The notes: a model not told the origin generated them from the sequence alone. DNA of 64,000 nt from Roseibium marinum (GCF_002906165.1 NZ_PPCN01000018.1:24962-88961); one strand, 5' to 3'; shown: positions 43,829 to 52,244, numbered from the stretch's first letter. A program made the numbers and translations.

Positions 43829-44278
43829 CTAATCCTGTTCTGTCGGCCGGAGCTCGCCCTGAGTAAAGGCAATGGCCGGGTCCGACGAGTGTTCGACGTT
43901 CTCTCCAAGGACAGTCGTCCATTCATGTTTGCGATGTTCATAGACGGAAAAGCGCGGGGCCGGAAACCGAGGATCGGCGAACGCCCCGAGAGGAATGGCG
44001 ATAACGCCCGGCCATCCTTCGATCACATAAGAGACGGTGGAGCCGCAGGTCGGGCAAAACCTGTAGGTGGCCTTGTGACCGCTGTCGGCAGCCCGATGCC
44101 ATTCTGAAAACTCTCCGGAAAGGGCCACTTTTTCGTCCGGCCAGCGGGCCTGGGCGGAAAAGGCGCTTCCGGTGCGTTTCTGGCACTCAAGGCAATGACA
44201 GACGGAAACGCGCACCGGCTCCCCCTGACAAACCGCCGTCAACTGGCCGCAACGGCACGTGGCTTCACGTATCACCAA
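43829..44278 (-). CDS. GFA family (glutathione-dependent formaldehyde-activating enzyme-like) protein
   Basis: This 149-residue zinc protein of the Gfa/CENP-V family has the zinc ligands TCRCGQLTAVC, CHCLECQKRTGS and FCPTCGS in normal order. Members bind glutathione or metal and have diverse, mostly unknown roles. It is immediately followed, in the same reading frame, by a VOC-family frame. Upstream of it, 44279-44866 is a gap with a pseudogene. Confidence 0.92.
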   Translation of the reverse strand: MVIREATCRCGQLTAVCQGEPVRVSVCHCLECQKRTGSAFSAQARWPDEKVALSGEFSEWHRAADSGHKATYRFCPTCGSTVSYVIEGWPGVIAIPLGAFADPRFPAPRFSVYEHRKHEWTTVLGENVEHSSDPAIAFTQGELRPTEQD

Positions 44279-44367
44279 TGGTCTTCATCCTGTAAAATTT
44301 CACAGGGACCATATCAGGAGGTCCGGCGGGATGAAAAGCGGTTCTCTCAAAGCCGATCAGCGGCCCG

Positions 44368-44508
44368 GCCGGAATTTTCGATAAAACCGTCGATGCACAA
44401 ACCGGCGGAAATCCGTCAAACGCTCCTTGAACTGAGCGTCGGTCCAGCCCCGACAGGTGATTTCCATCAGCGTGCCCTACCGGGGCTCGCCGAACCGCCG
44501 CTTCAAAC
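44368..44508 (-). pseudogene. Decayed 3' end of a hexapeptide acetyltransferase, copy of the gene at 46948
   Basis: This stretch aligns with 46951-47092, the 3' end of the intact phosphonate-associated acetyltransferase, at roughly 75% of positions (identical runs such as CAAACGCTCCTTGA and TCGATAAA are shared). It is on the same strand and has frame-breaking differences, and the 5' part is missing. The flanking 44279-44367 and 44509-44640 show no gene. Confidence 0.7.
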
Positions 44509-44639
44509 ACCATGGCCGATGATCGCCCGGTTTATCCTGCGCCGCCGGTTGAAGCCGGCACCGTCCTCTCCGGACCTGGCAGCCCGCCACGCCCGTCATC
44601 ATCGTGGGGTACGGCGAGATGAAGCCGGTTATCCGTGAG

Positions 44640-44866
44640 GATATCATTTCAAGTGATTTTCGAGAAATTGGCCAAGATCGAACCTGGAGTAATTATTTGA
44701 ATTATATCAGTAAAAATATATAAAAGAGAAATATATCTAAAGTAATTTAAAGTTTATAAAATATTGATAAGAACCTTATTTGACTTTGTAATTAGAAGGC
44801 TAAATATAAAAGCGTCATGAAGTGTAAGTATTCATCAGGGTGTCGGTAATTTAAGCGGGTGTATTT
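44640..44866 (+). promoter_or_regulatory. AT-rich promoter region of the oxoamine synthase cassette
   Basis: This 220-base stretch is strikingly AT-rich compared with the genes on both sides. TTGACT (44780-44785) and AATATA (44803-44808) are spaced by 17 bases, about 60 bases before the ATG at 44867. The composition suggests foreign origin or H-NS-like silencing (MucR/Ros-type proteins in this class). Confidence 0.45.
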
Positions 44867-46117
44867 ATGAGCAGTAAGCGTCAGGCAGCGGATATCGCTT
44901 TTCAAAGCAGGATTTACGACAATGCGATGATGAGGCGGGTCCGGAAAATCCGCGCGGACGGGCAGTATCTCTACCACAAACCGCAAACGCCGGTAGGATC
45001 GAACGAGACCGAAATCGACGGCCGCAGGTTCATCCTGCTCGGTTCAACCAACTACCTGGGCCTGGCGCAGGATCCGCGGGTGGTCGAAGCGGCTGGTGAG
45101 GCAAGTGAGAAATACGGCTCCTCCTGCACGTCAAGCCGTCTCCTGACAGGTACGCGGCCTGTGCATGAGGAGCTTGAATCCCGCCTTGCGGGCTTCCTTG
45201 GCAAGGAAGCCGCTCTCGTCTTCACGACGGGTTACCTTGCCAATATCGGTTCCATCCCGGCCCTGATCGGCCGTCATGACGGCGCGTATTTTGATGCCGA
45301 AGTCCATGCGTGCATTGTCGATGGGGTGATGCTCTCAGGCGCGGAGCGCTATCGCATCCGCCACAACAGCGTGGAGGACCTGAGCGCCAAACTGTCTGGG
45401 TCAGATCACGAGCGCAAGCTTGTCCTGATCGACAGCATCTATTCCCTGGCGGGTGACGTTGCCCCGCTTGAGCAGATTGTCGACGTTGCCGACGAGAACG
45501 GCGCCTGGGTCATGCTGGATGACGCGCATGGGTGCGGTGTCATCGGTCCGCAGGGGCGGGGGCTTGCGCATGCAACGGGTGTGGCCGACCGGATTCCGGT
45601 CATCATGGGTGTCTTCAGCAAGTGTTTTGCCTCTACGGGCGGGTTTGTCGCCGGCTCCGCGGAACTCATCGAACATCTTCGCTTCAATGCCCGTTCCTTC
45701 CTGTTCAGCAATGCCCTGGCCCCAGCCCAGGCAGCGGCAGCCCTTGCGGCCCTCGATATTCTGATTGCGGAGCCGGAAATCGCTGAACGGGCCTGTGCAC
45801 TCGGCGAAAGGGCGCGTCTGGCCTTGCGTTCCATGGGATGGCGCTGCGGTGGTGATGGAACCCAGATGGTCCCGGTCCTGATCGGGGACGATGTACTGGC
45901 GTTCAAGGTGACCATGGCGCTTGCGGATGCCGGAGTTGTTGTGAGCCCGGCCGTTCATCCCGGTGTGCCGAAGGGCAAGGACCTCCTGCGGGTGACTTTT
46001 CCTCCGACCTTGACCGAGGACATGTTCTGGCAGGTTCTGGATGCCTTTCAAACTGTTGCCGCACAATTTCCCGAGGCGCTTTCCGGCGCCGGTGAGGGCG
46101 CGGCGAGCGTGGCATGA
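44867..46117 (+). CDS. PLP-dependent alpha-oxoamine synthase (serine palmitoyltransferase-like)
   Basis: This 416-residue enzyme belongs to the family of KBL, BioF, HemA, SPT and CqsA, which join an amino acid to an acyl-CoA (or acyl carrier) with decarboxylation. Key sites are STNYLGLAQDP, SSRLLTGTRPVHEELE, the cofactor-stacking His in DAEVHACIVDG, the PLP Asp/His in MLDDAHGCGVIGPQGRG and the Schiff-base Lys in GVFSKCFASTGGFVAG. It is not in a biotin, haem or threonine operon. The downstream SDR overlaps by 4 bases, an arrangement seen for synthase plus ketoreductase in sphingoid-base or amino-ketone routes. Confidence 0.9.
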   Translation: MSSKRQAADIAFQSRIYDNAMMRRVRKIRADGQYLYHKPQTPVGSNETEIDGRRFILLGSTNYLGLAQDPRVVEAAGEASEKYGSSCTSSRLLTGTRPVHEELESRLAGFLGKEAALVFTTGYLANIGSIPALIGRHDGAYFDAEVHACIVDGVMLSGAERYRIRHNSVEDLSAKLSGSDHERKLVLIDSIYSLAGDVAPLEQIVDVADENGAWVMLDDAHGCGVIGPQGRGLAHATGVADRIPVIMGVFSKCFASTGGFVAGSAELIEHLRFNARSFLFSNALAPAQAAAALAALDILIAEPEIAERACALGERARLALRSMGWRCGGDGTQMVPVLIGDDVLAFKVTMALADAGVVVSPAVHPGVPKGKDLLRVTFPPTLTEDMFWQVLDAFQTVAAQFPEALSGAGEGAASVA

Positions 46118-46905
46118 GAGGACAGGCGCCACAGCATGTGGCCATCACAGGCGCTGGCGGGCAGCTCGGTCGTGCTTTGGTCGATGTCCTGTCGCCTCTG
46201 GTCGCGCAGCTTTCGGTGTCCGATCTCGAGGTTCGCGATCTGGACTTCCCCGGGCGCGCTCCATCGCAGGAGCGGGCGGCGGAACTGCATCCGGCATCGG
46301 TCGATGTCGGCGATGATGAAGCCCTGAGACGCTGGCTCACGGCCTGCCGGGAGCGTGCACCGCTCGACTGGATTATCGTCAACGCGGGTCTTGGTGGACC
46401 GGCTCCGCAAGGAGCTTTCTGCGAGGATCCCGGGCGGACCGCTTCGCTGATCGAGATCAATTTGCTGGCGGCCATCGAACAGTGCCGCATCGCTTCAGAA
46501 ATGATGATTGGCAACGGCGGCGGACGGATCGTTCTGATCAGTTCGCTTTCGGCGCTGATCGGCTATCCGGATGCGCCTGTCTATGCGGCGACAAAAGCGG
46601 GCCTTAGGGCATATGGCCTTTCAATGTCAGTGCGCCTTGCCGGCACCGGCGTCGGTATCACAATCGCACTGCCGGGATTCCTCAGCGAGGGCATGACGGA
46701 GGGCGGCTCCTGGCGACCGTTCAGCGTGACCCCTGAGCAGGCTGCGAGGCAGATCGTCAGGGCGGCGAGTTCGGGGCGGACCGAAATCTCCTTCCCGCGT
46801 CCCATGTCCGCGGCCATCGGCGCCCTCGGTCTTCTGCCCGCCACCCTGCGCGGGGCGGTCTATCGTCGCTGGTCCGGACGAAGCCAGGTCTTGTCGCGAA
46901 GTTAA
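46114..46905 (+). CDS. Short-chain dehydrogenase, possible 3-ketosphinganine-type reductase
   Basis: This 263-residue SDR has the cofactor motif AITGAGGQLGRALVDVL, VNAGLGGPAP, catalytic Ser in VLISSLSALIGYP and Tyr/Lys in VYAATKAGLRAYGLS. It overlaps the oxoamine synthase gene (ATGA), so the two are translated together. A hydrophobic C-terminal helix (AAIGALGLLPATLRGAVYRRW) could attach it to the membrane, as in 3-ketodihydrosphingosine reductases. The likely role is reduction of the amino-ketone made by the upstream enzyme. Confidence 0.85.
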   Translation: MRGQAPQHVAITGAGGQLGRALVDVLSPLVAQLSVSDLEVRDLDFPGRAPSQERAAELHPASVDVGDDEALRRWLTACRERAPLDWIIVNAGLGGPAPQGAFCEDPGRTASLIEINLLAAIEQCRIASEMMIGNGGGRIVLISSLSALIGYPDAPVYAATKAGLRAYGLSMSVRLAGTGVGITIALPGFLSEGMTEGGSWRPFSVTPEQAARQIVRAASSGRTEISFPRPMSAAIGALGLLPATLRGAVYRRWSGRSQVLSRS

Positions 46906-46909
46906 CTTG

Positions 46910-46932
46910 CCCGTATCGCGTGTACGCGCGGG
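46910..46932. terminator. Weak hairpin between convergent genes
   Basis: CGCGT/ACGCG arms with a 2-base loop, extended by CCCG/CGGG, lie between the SDR and acetyltransferase stops. There is no T tract, so its effect is uncertain. Confidence 0.3.
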
Positions 46933-46947
46933 AGGGGGCAATGCGCC

Positions 46948-47574
46948 TTACCGGTATTTCTCGATAAAGGCGTCAATCGGCAGTTGACGGAAATCCGGCA
47001 AACGCTCCTTGAGCTCAGCGTGTGTCCAGTCCCACCAGGCGATCTCCATGAGTGCTTCTTCCTGGGGGACCGTGAAGCGGCGCTTGATCGGTTTTGCGGC
47101 GACACCCCCAACGACGGTATAAGGCGCGACGTCCTTGGAAACCACGGCGCCGGCGGCGATGATCGCGCCGGTGCCGATGGTCACCCCGGCAAGCACGGTG
47201 ACATTGTGGCCGATCCACACGTCGTGGCCGATAGTCACCCAGTCGTCCTTGCGCCACTGGAAAAAGCCGGCGTCGTCCTCTCCCAGGCCATAGGCCGCCG
47301 CGCGGTAGGTGAAATGGTGCTGGGACGCGCGCCAGGTCGCGTGGTTGCCCGGATTGATGCGCACGCGCCGGGCGATGGAGCAGAACTTGCCGATCGTCGA
47401 CCAGACGACATCGCCGTCCTCGACGATATAGGAATAGTCCCCCATTCCGCTTTCGCGCATTTGCGTACGCGCTCCGACTTCCGTCCAGATGCCGAGTTCG
47501 CAATCGACGACCCTTGCCTCGGCGTGAACATTCGGGGCTTCGCTCAGTACGGGTTTTTGCGTCGGGGCGGACAT
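46948..47574 (-). CDS. Phosphonate-associated hexapeptide-repeat acetyltransferase
   Basis: This 208-residue left-handed beta-helix acyltransferase (LbetaH, CatB/DapH-like subgroup found with phn genes) shows the hexapeptide ladder in WTEVGARTQMRESGMGDYSY, the catalytic-site region NPGNHATWRASQHHFTYR and VWIGHNVTVLAGVTIGTGAI. AGGAG precedes the ATG. The gene is divergent from phnC and is preceded by three Pho-box half-sites, so it is probably induced by phosphate starvation. A decayed second copy of its 3' end lies at 44368-44508. Confidence 0.88.
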   Translation of the reverse strand: MSAPTQKPVLSEAPNVHAEARVVDCELGIWTEVGARTQMRESGMGDYSYIVEDGDVVWSTIGKFCSIARRVRINPGNHATWRASQHHFTYRAAAYGLGEDDAGFFQWRKDDWVTIGHDVWIGHNVTVLAGVTIGTGAIIAAGAVVSKDVAPYTVVGGVAAKPIKRRFTVPQEEALMEIAWWDWTHAELKERLPDFRQLPIDAFIEKYR

Positions 47575-47641
47575 TCGATGCTCCTGGAGGAAAACTGCGG
47601 ACAGGCGGATGAGGGTTGTAGAGGGCCTGACAAAGCGGGTG

Positions 47642-47670
47642 ATGACGGTTTGATGACATACATATGACGG
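47642..47670 (-). promoter_or_regulatory. Pho box (three half-sites) for the acetyltransferase
   Basis: On the minus strand CCGTCAT, ATGTCAT and CCGTCAT follow each other with 4-base gaps (11-bp period), close to the PhoB consensus CTGTCAT-N4-CTGTCAT. The block is 68-96 bases before the acetyltransferase start. Confidence 0.7.
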
Positions 47671-47854
47671 TATTCAGTTTTTTTAACACTCTTCGCCATT
47701 GAATTCCGGAACGCTGCTCGCGTGTCATCTGCAAGCACGATCCGTACCTGCTGTAAAATGCGGCAATTCAATTTTTCTGATCTGTTCGAATAAGCCCATG
47801 AATACGAAACTGTATTCTTGAAATCTTCAGGATCGGGCCTCTTGACCTGCCGGA

Positions 47855-47916
47855 TCGTCATTCATCTGTCATAAATCTTTGGCCGTAGGGTCAAGTAACT
47901 GTCATCATTTTGTAAT
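47855..47916 (+). promoter_or_regulatory. Two Pho boxes upstream of phnC
   Basis: 47855-47872 reads TCGTCAT-N4-CTGTCAT and 47899-47916 reads CTGTCAT-N4-TTGTAAT. Both fit the PhoB half-site pattern with at most two mismatches in one half. They are 55-115 bases before the phnC start. Together with the divergent box at 47642 they indicate PhoB control. Confidence 0.75.
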
Positions 47917-47970
47917 GGTCCGATGGCTCTTGTCGCTGGCAAGACGAACAAACACGGACAGGGCTGACGC

Positions 47971-48804
47971 GTGATTCAATTTCGGGAAGTCACCAAGACC
48001 TTCGGGTCTCGGACCGCGGTCAACAAGGTCAGTTTTGATATCGACAAACCCATGATGGTCGGGATCATCGGACGCTCCGGCGCGGGCAAATCGACCCTGC
48101 TGCGGATGATCAACAGGCTGACGCCGGCGACTTCCGGCCAGATCCTCTTCGAAGACCGCAATATTCTCGGCCTCAAGGGCGGCATGATGCGCCGCTGGCA
48201 GCGCGATTGCGCCATGGTGTTCCAGCAGTTCAACCTGGTTCCGCGTCTCGACGTGGTGACCAATGTCATGCTCGGACGCCTCAACGGCCACGGCACGTTC
48301 AAGAGCCTCTTCAATATCTTCGGCGAGGACGACGTCAGGACCGCGCTCACCGCTCTCGACCGTCTCGGCATCGTCCAGGAAGCCACCAAGCGCGCCGAGG
48401 AACTGTCGGGCGGCCAGCAGCAGCGCGTGGCGATCGCCCGTGCCCTGATGCAGGACCCGCACATGATCCTGGCGGACGAGCCGATCGCCTCGCTCGACCC
48501 CATGAACGCCAAGATCGTCATGGATGCGCTGCGCGAAATCCACGAGCGCGACAACAAGATCGTCGTCTGCAATCTGCACACGCTCGATACGGCGCGCAAC
48601 TATTGCGACCGGGTGATCGGCATGCGCGACGGGTTCCTGGTTTTTGACGGCACGCCTGACGAGCTGACGACCGACGCCGCCCGCGAGATCTACGGCGCGA
48701 ATGAAAGCTTCAACGAGGCCGCGACATCCACAGCCATCGATGCCGGCCAGTCCGGTTCACAAGAATCCGCCGGAGCGATGACCCCGGCGGCGGCGGCGGT
48801 TTGA
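47971..48804 (+). CDS. phnC: Phosphonate/phosphate ABC transporter ATPase
   Basis: This 277-residue ATPase powers uptake of phosphonates and often phosphate. Walker A is GRSGAGKST (near residue 35), the signature is LSGGQQQRVAIARAL, Walker B is MILADEPIASLD and the switch His is in VCNLHTLDTA. PhnC-specific features are FNLVPRLDVVTNVMLGRL and YCDRVIGMRDG. It starts with GTG. The last 35 residues are an Ala/Ser-rich tail of low complexity. It begins the phnCDE1E2 operon behind two Pho boxes. Confidence 0.95.
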   Translation: MIQFREVTKTFGSRTAVNKVSFDIDKPMMVGIIGRSGAGKSTLLRMINRLTPATSGQILFEDRNILGLKGGMMRRWQRDCAMVFQQFNLVPRLDVVTNVMLGRLNGHGTFKSLFNIFGEDDVRTALTALDRLGIVQEATKRAEELSGGQQQRVAIARALMQDPHMILADEPIASLDPMNAKIVMDALREIHERDNKIVVCNLHTLDTARNYCDRVIGMRDGFLVFDGTPDELTTDAAREIYGANESFNEAATSTAIDAGQSGSQESAGAMTPAAAAV

Positions 48805-48862
48805 GCCGCCCGCGCATCTTCCCAACGTCATCACCATTGAGAACTCTCAGGGAGTGTCCCAA

Positions 48863-49777
48863 ATGAAACTCGTTTCCAAAATTGCCGCGCTTGCTGCTGT
48901 CAGCATGATCGCTCTGAACGCTTCTGTTGCCGGCGCGGCAGAAATCACTGAATTCCGCATTGGCATCCTGGGCGGTGAAAACGCTTCGGACCGTCTGCGC
49001 GCTTACGAGTGCCTGGAACAGAAAACCGCCGACCTGCTGGGCGTTCCGGTCAAGCTGTTCGCTCCGGCCGACTATAACGGCGTGATCGAAGGCCTGCTCG
49101 GCGGCAATCTCGACATGGCCTGGCTGGGCGCTTCCGGCTACGCGAAGGTCTTCCTGACCGATCCGGATGCCGTTGATCCGGTGTTGGTGAAGGTCAACGT
49201 CGATGGCAGCTACGGCTACTATTCCATCGGTTTCGCGCGCGTCGACAGCGAGATCAACTCTCTGGAAGACATGAAGGGCAAGAAGTTCGGTTTCGGCGAT
49301 CCCAATTCCACTTCCGGCTACCTGATCCCGTCCATCGAAATTCCGAAACTCGGCTACTCCATGACCCCGGGCGACTATTTCGGCGATGTCGTTTTCACCG
49401 GCGGCCATGAGCAGACCATCGTTGCCGTTTTCAACGGTGATATCGAAGCCGGCGTAACCTGGGCCGACGGTCTGGGTGAATGGGAAGACGGCTACAATTC
49501 CGGTGCGCTGCGCAAGGCTACCGACGCCGGTCTGGTCGACATGACGGAAATCAAGGAAATCTGGCGTTCGCCGGTGATCCCGGAAGGTCCGATCGTCCTG
49601 TCCAAGAAGCTGCCGGAAGACGTGAAGATCCAGATGACAGCCCTGATGGCGTCTTTGAACTCCCTCGATCCGGAATGCGCTTACGGCGTTGCAGCCGGTG
49701 ACACCAAAGGCTTCATGCCGATCACCCACGACGCTTACGTCTCCATCGTGGAAGCGCGTAAGGCCAAGAGCGAATAA
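48863..49777 (+). CDS. phnD: Phosphonate/phosphate ABC transporter binding protein
   Basis: This is a periplasmic protein of about 304 residues with a signal peptide (KIAALAAVSMIALNASVAGA). The ligand-site segments are typical of PhnD: ADYNGVIEGLLGGNLDMAWLG, FGFGDPNSTSGYLIP and VAVFNGDIEAGVTW. The ATG at 48863 has GGGAG 8 bases upstream and is preferred to the GTG at 48854. It is separated from phnE1 by a strong hairpin at 49792-49826, which should give more binding protein than permease. Confidence 0.95.
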   Translation: MKLVSKIAALAAVSMIALNASVAGAAEITEFRIGILGGENASDRLRAYECLEQKTADLLGVPVKLFAPADYNGVIEGLLGGNLDMAWLGASGYAKVFLTDPDAVDPVLVKVNVDGSYGYYSIGFARVDSEINSLEDMKGKKFGFGDPNSTSGYLIPSIEIPKLGYSMTPGDYFGDVVFTGGHEQTIVAVFNGDIEAGVTWADGLGEWEDGYNSGALRKATDAGLVDMTEIKEIWRSPVIPEGPIVLSKKLPEDVKIQMTALMASLNSLDPECAYGVAAGDTKGFMPITHDAYVSIVEARKAKSE

Positions 49778-49791
49778 TCGCATCGCTCAAA

Positions 49792-49826
49792 AAAGAACGC
49801 GGGCCGGTCTCCGGTCCGCGTTCTTT
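49792..49826 (+). terminator. Intercistronic attenuator between phnD and phnE1
   Basis: A 16-bp stem with one G-T pair (49792-49807 and 49811-49826) and a TCT loop lies 15 bases after phnD. Only three T follow before other bases, so partial read-through is likely. The stretch 49827-50040 before phnE1 holds no gene. Confidence 0.7.
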
Positions 49827-50040
49827 GCCATCCGCTTCATCCGGGTTGAAGCGGAGCGGAAGGCCGGGATCCACTAATCACACCAGTAACCACCGAAGCC
49901 GGATTTGATGAAAACGGCAATTTTGGTGATTACCGGATTCCTGCTTTCGCAGGCATTGCAAGTTGAAAGTCTGGCATCTGTCTATGTCTACAGAGCGCCG
50001 GAGCGGACATTCGAAATCACAACCTGAAGGCTCACCTGAC

Positions 50041-50889
50041 ATGGCCGTTGCCGCTCTCGAGCAGGAAATACTGTCGCTGCGCAAACACCGCCAGCTCTAT
50101 TCCATGATCGGCCTGTTGCTGGTGGTCGCGGTTCTCGTTTCCGGCTATTCGAAATCCAACGAGATGAATTCAGGCGGCTTTCTGCAGGGTCTTTCCAAGT
50201 TCTTCGACTATCCCGGTGAAATCGTCGTCGAAGCCTGGCAGGCCGGACCGGCATTTTTCGGTCTGGTCGTGCATTTTTTTCCGGCCATGCTGGAAACGCT
50301 GAACATCGCTGGCGTCGCGACCCTTCTCGGCGGCGCGATGGCAATCGTTCTGGCCATGGCCTCCACCCGCAATGTCGACAGCTGGGGTCCGCTCATTCCG
50401 GTGGTCCGGCGAATGATGGACATCATGCGCGCCTTTCCGGAGCTGATCGTCGCGCTGTTCCTGATCTTCGTTTTGGGGTCCAGCCCCGTGCCGGCGATGA
50501 TCGCCGTCGCCTTTCACACGGCCGGCGCGCTGGGCAAGCTGTTTTCCGAGGTCAACGAGAACATCGACCGCAGGCCCATCGAGGGGCTGACCGCATGCGG
50601 TGCGAGTTGGCTGCAGCGCATCCGCTTCGCGGTGATGCCGCAAGTCGCGCCGAATTACCTGAGCTATTTCCTGCTGCGCCTTGAAATCAACGTGCGCGCC
50701 TCGGCCATTCTCGGCTTCGTCGGCGCGGGTGGTATCGGCCAGGAGCTCCGGAGGACCATCGGCTGGGGCAAGGGCGCGGGCGATGAAACCGCGGCGATCT
50801 TCGTGCTCCTGTTTCTCACCATCATGGCCATCGACCAGCTGTCGTCCTACCTGCGTGGCAAGCTGGTCGGCTCCGGCCGGGCGCATTGA
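50041..50889 (+). CDS. phnE: Phosphonate/phosphate ABC transporter permease
   Basis: This is a membrane protein of about 282 residues with an N-terminal helix (LYSMIGLLLVVAVLVSGYS) and a six-helix core. The EAA-like loop is VNENIDRRPIEGLTACGASWL, followed by IRFAVMPQVAPNYLSYFLL and FVGAGGIGQELRRTIG. The start at 50041 is preferred to 49963. The next gene encodes a second, longer permease, as in the PhoCDET systems of rhizobia. Confidence 0.94.
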   Translation: MAVAALEQEILSLRKHRQLYSMIGLLLVVAVLVSGYSKSNEMNSGGFLQGLSKFFDYPGEIVVEAWQAGPAFFGLVVHFFPAMLETLNIAGVATLLGGAMAIVLAMASTRNVDSWGPLIPVVRRMMDIMRAFPELIVALFLIFVLGSSPVPAMIAVAFHTAGALGKLFSEVNENIDRRPIEGLTACGASWLQRIRFAVMPQVAPNYLSYFLLRLEINVRASAILGFVGAGGIGQELRRTIGWGKGAGDETAAIFVLLFLTIMAIDQLSSYLRGKLVGSGRAH

Positions 50890-50900
50890 GGGGATCTGAC

Positions 50901-52244
50901 ATGGCAACCGATACCCTCGAACCGGTCGTGATACTCGACGATGTCTGGCGGAACGTCCGCCGCAGAGCCTGGATCACGGTTCTGGCGCCGTTCGCAGTCG
51001 TGGCCTATCTCGTCTACACATGGTTCGCGTTCGACGTGTCGGATCTACTGTCCAGAGCCCAGCCTGAGCGGGCGGCGATCCTGGCAACCGATTCCGTCGC
51101 CTACAAGGTTCACGTCACCAAGAACTTCCGTCGCGGCGAGCTGGAAGTCGCGATCGAAGGAGAACGGACGGCGACCTATGACAACGCCGAGGTGCCCGAC
51201 TGGGTGACGCTGGACGGCGAAAACGCCTTTGTCGATCTCGGCGACGGCTACACCGTCGAGATCAAGGGCAAGACGGCCTATTTCGACGTTCCCGGCTATG
51301 GAATGATCGAGACCACAGCCACGGCAAAGGGAGTGGAGACCCGTCTTCCCGAGGGCGAGGTTCCCGACTGGCTCAAGGACGATCCGCGCAAGCTCGACGC
51401 ACGCCCCAGCCTCGACAAGCGTCTTCAGGTCACCAGGACAAAGATCGAGATCCATAACTATTTCGGCGGTTGGGAAAACTTCTGGTTCCCGTTCAGGTCG
51501 CCGCTCTACGGCAAGTCTTTCAGCCAGCTTTATGCGCTCGCGCTCAGTGCCGACAGGTTGGATCCGGACTATTCGAACCTCTGGTTCATCGTTCACGAGT
51601 TCCTGGGCAATCCCGACTGGCAGCATGGCGACGTGTTCGTGGCGCTGTTCGAAACGATCATGATGGCCGTGCTCGGAACCATCACGGCAGCCCTGTTCGG
51701 TCTGCCGCTGGCCTTTCTGGCGGCGCGCAATTTCACGCCGTCGCAAGTGCTGCGTTTCGGCACCCGCCGGCTGTTCGATTTCCTGCGCGGCATCGACATG
51801 CTGATCTGGTCGCTGATCTTTATCCGCGCCTTCGGTCTCGGGCCGCTGACCGGGGCGCTGGCGATCGCCTTCACGGACACCGGTTCGCTGGGAAAATTGT
51901 TTTCCGAAGCTCTGGAAAACATCGACAACAGACAGGTGGAAGGCGTCAAGGCGACCGGCGCCAGCCAGATCCAGCGCTACCGCTTTGGCGTGATCCCGCA
52001 GATCCTGCCGGTGTTCGTCTCCCAGGTGCTTTATTATCTGGAATCCAATACCCGCTCGGCCACTGTGATCGGCGCACTCGGGGCAGGGGGCATCGGCCTG
52101 CTTCTGGTGGAAACCATGAAGACCTCCCGCGACTGGGAAAACACCAGCTACATCATCATTCTCACCATCGTGGTGGTCATTGCGATGGACCAGTCCTCGA
52201 GCTGGCTGCGCCGCAGACTGATCGAGGGCAAAAAATCCGGGTGA
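50901..52244 (+). CDS. phnE2: Second phosphonate/phosphate permease with extra periplasmic domain (PhnE2)
   Basis: This is a protein of about 447 residues. One helix near residue 30 (LAPFAVVAYLVYTWFAF) is followed by about 170 residues predicted to be periplasmic, which include GENAFVDLGDGYTVEIKGK, and then the six-helix permease core with LENIDNRQVEGVKATGASQIQ and GALGAGGIGLLLVETM. The ATG at 50901 follows GAGGGG and lies 11 bases after the phnE1 stop. The extension is typical for rhizobial PhoT/PhnE2. The operon ends here; no C-P lyase genes are present in the window. Confidence 0.93.
   Translation: MATDTLEPVVILDDVWRNVRRRAWITVLAPFAVVAYLVYTWFAFDVSDLLSRAQPERAAILATDSVAYKVHVTKNFRRGELEVAIEGERTATYDNAEVPDWVTLDGENAFVDLGDGYTVEIKGKTAYFDVPGYGMIETTATAKGVETRLPEGEVPDWLKDDPRKLDARPSLDKRLQVTRTKIEIHNYFGGWENFWFPFRSPLYGKSFSQLYALALSADRLDPDYSNLWFIVHEFLGNPDWQHGDVFVALFETIMMAVLGTITAALFGLPLAFLAARNFTPSQVLRFGTRRLFDFLRGIDMLIWSLIFIRAFGLGPLTGALAIAFTDTGSLGKLFSEALENIDNRQVEGVKATGASQIQRYRFGVIPQILPVFVSQVLYYLESNTRSATVIGALGAGGIGLLLVETMKTSRDWENTSYIIILTIVVVIAMDQSSSWLRRRLIEGKKSG

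Noticed and set aside
44195..44638. 147-residue open frame beside the GFA gene
   Set aside because: It overlaps the GFA start and the acetyltransferase remnant in another frame. There are no motifs.
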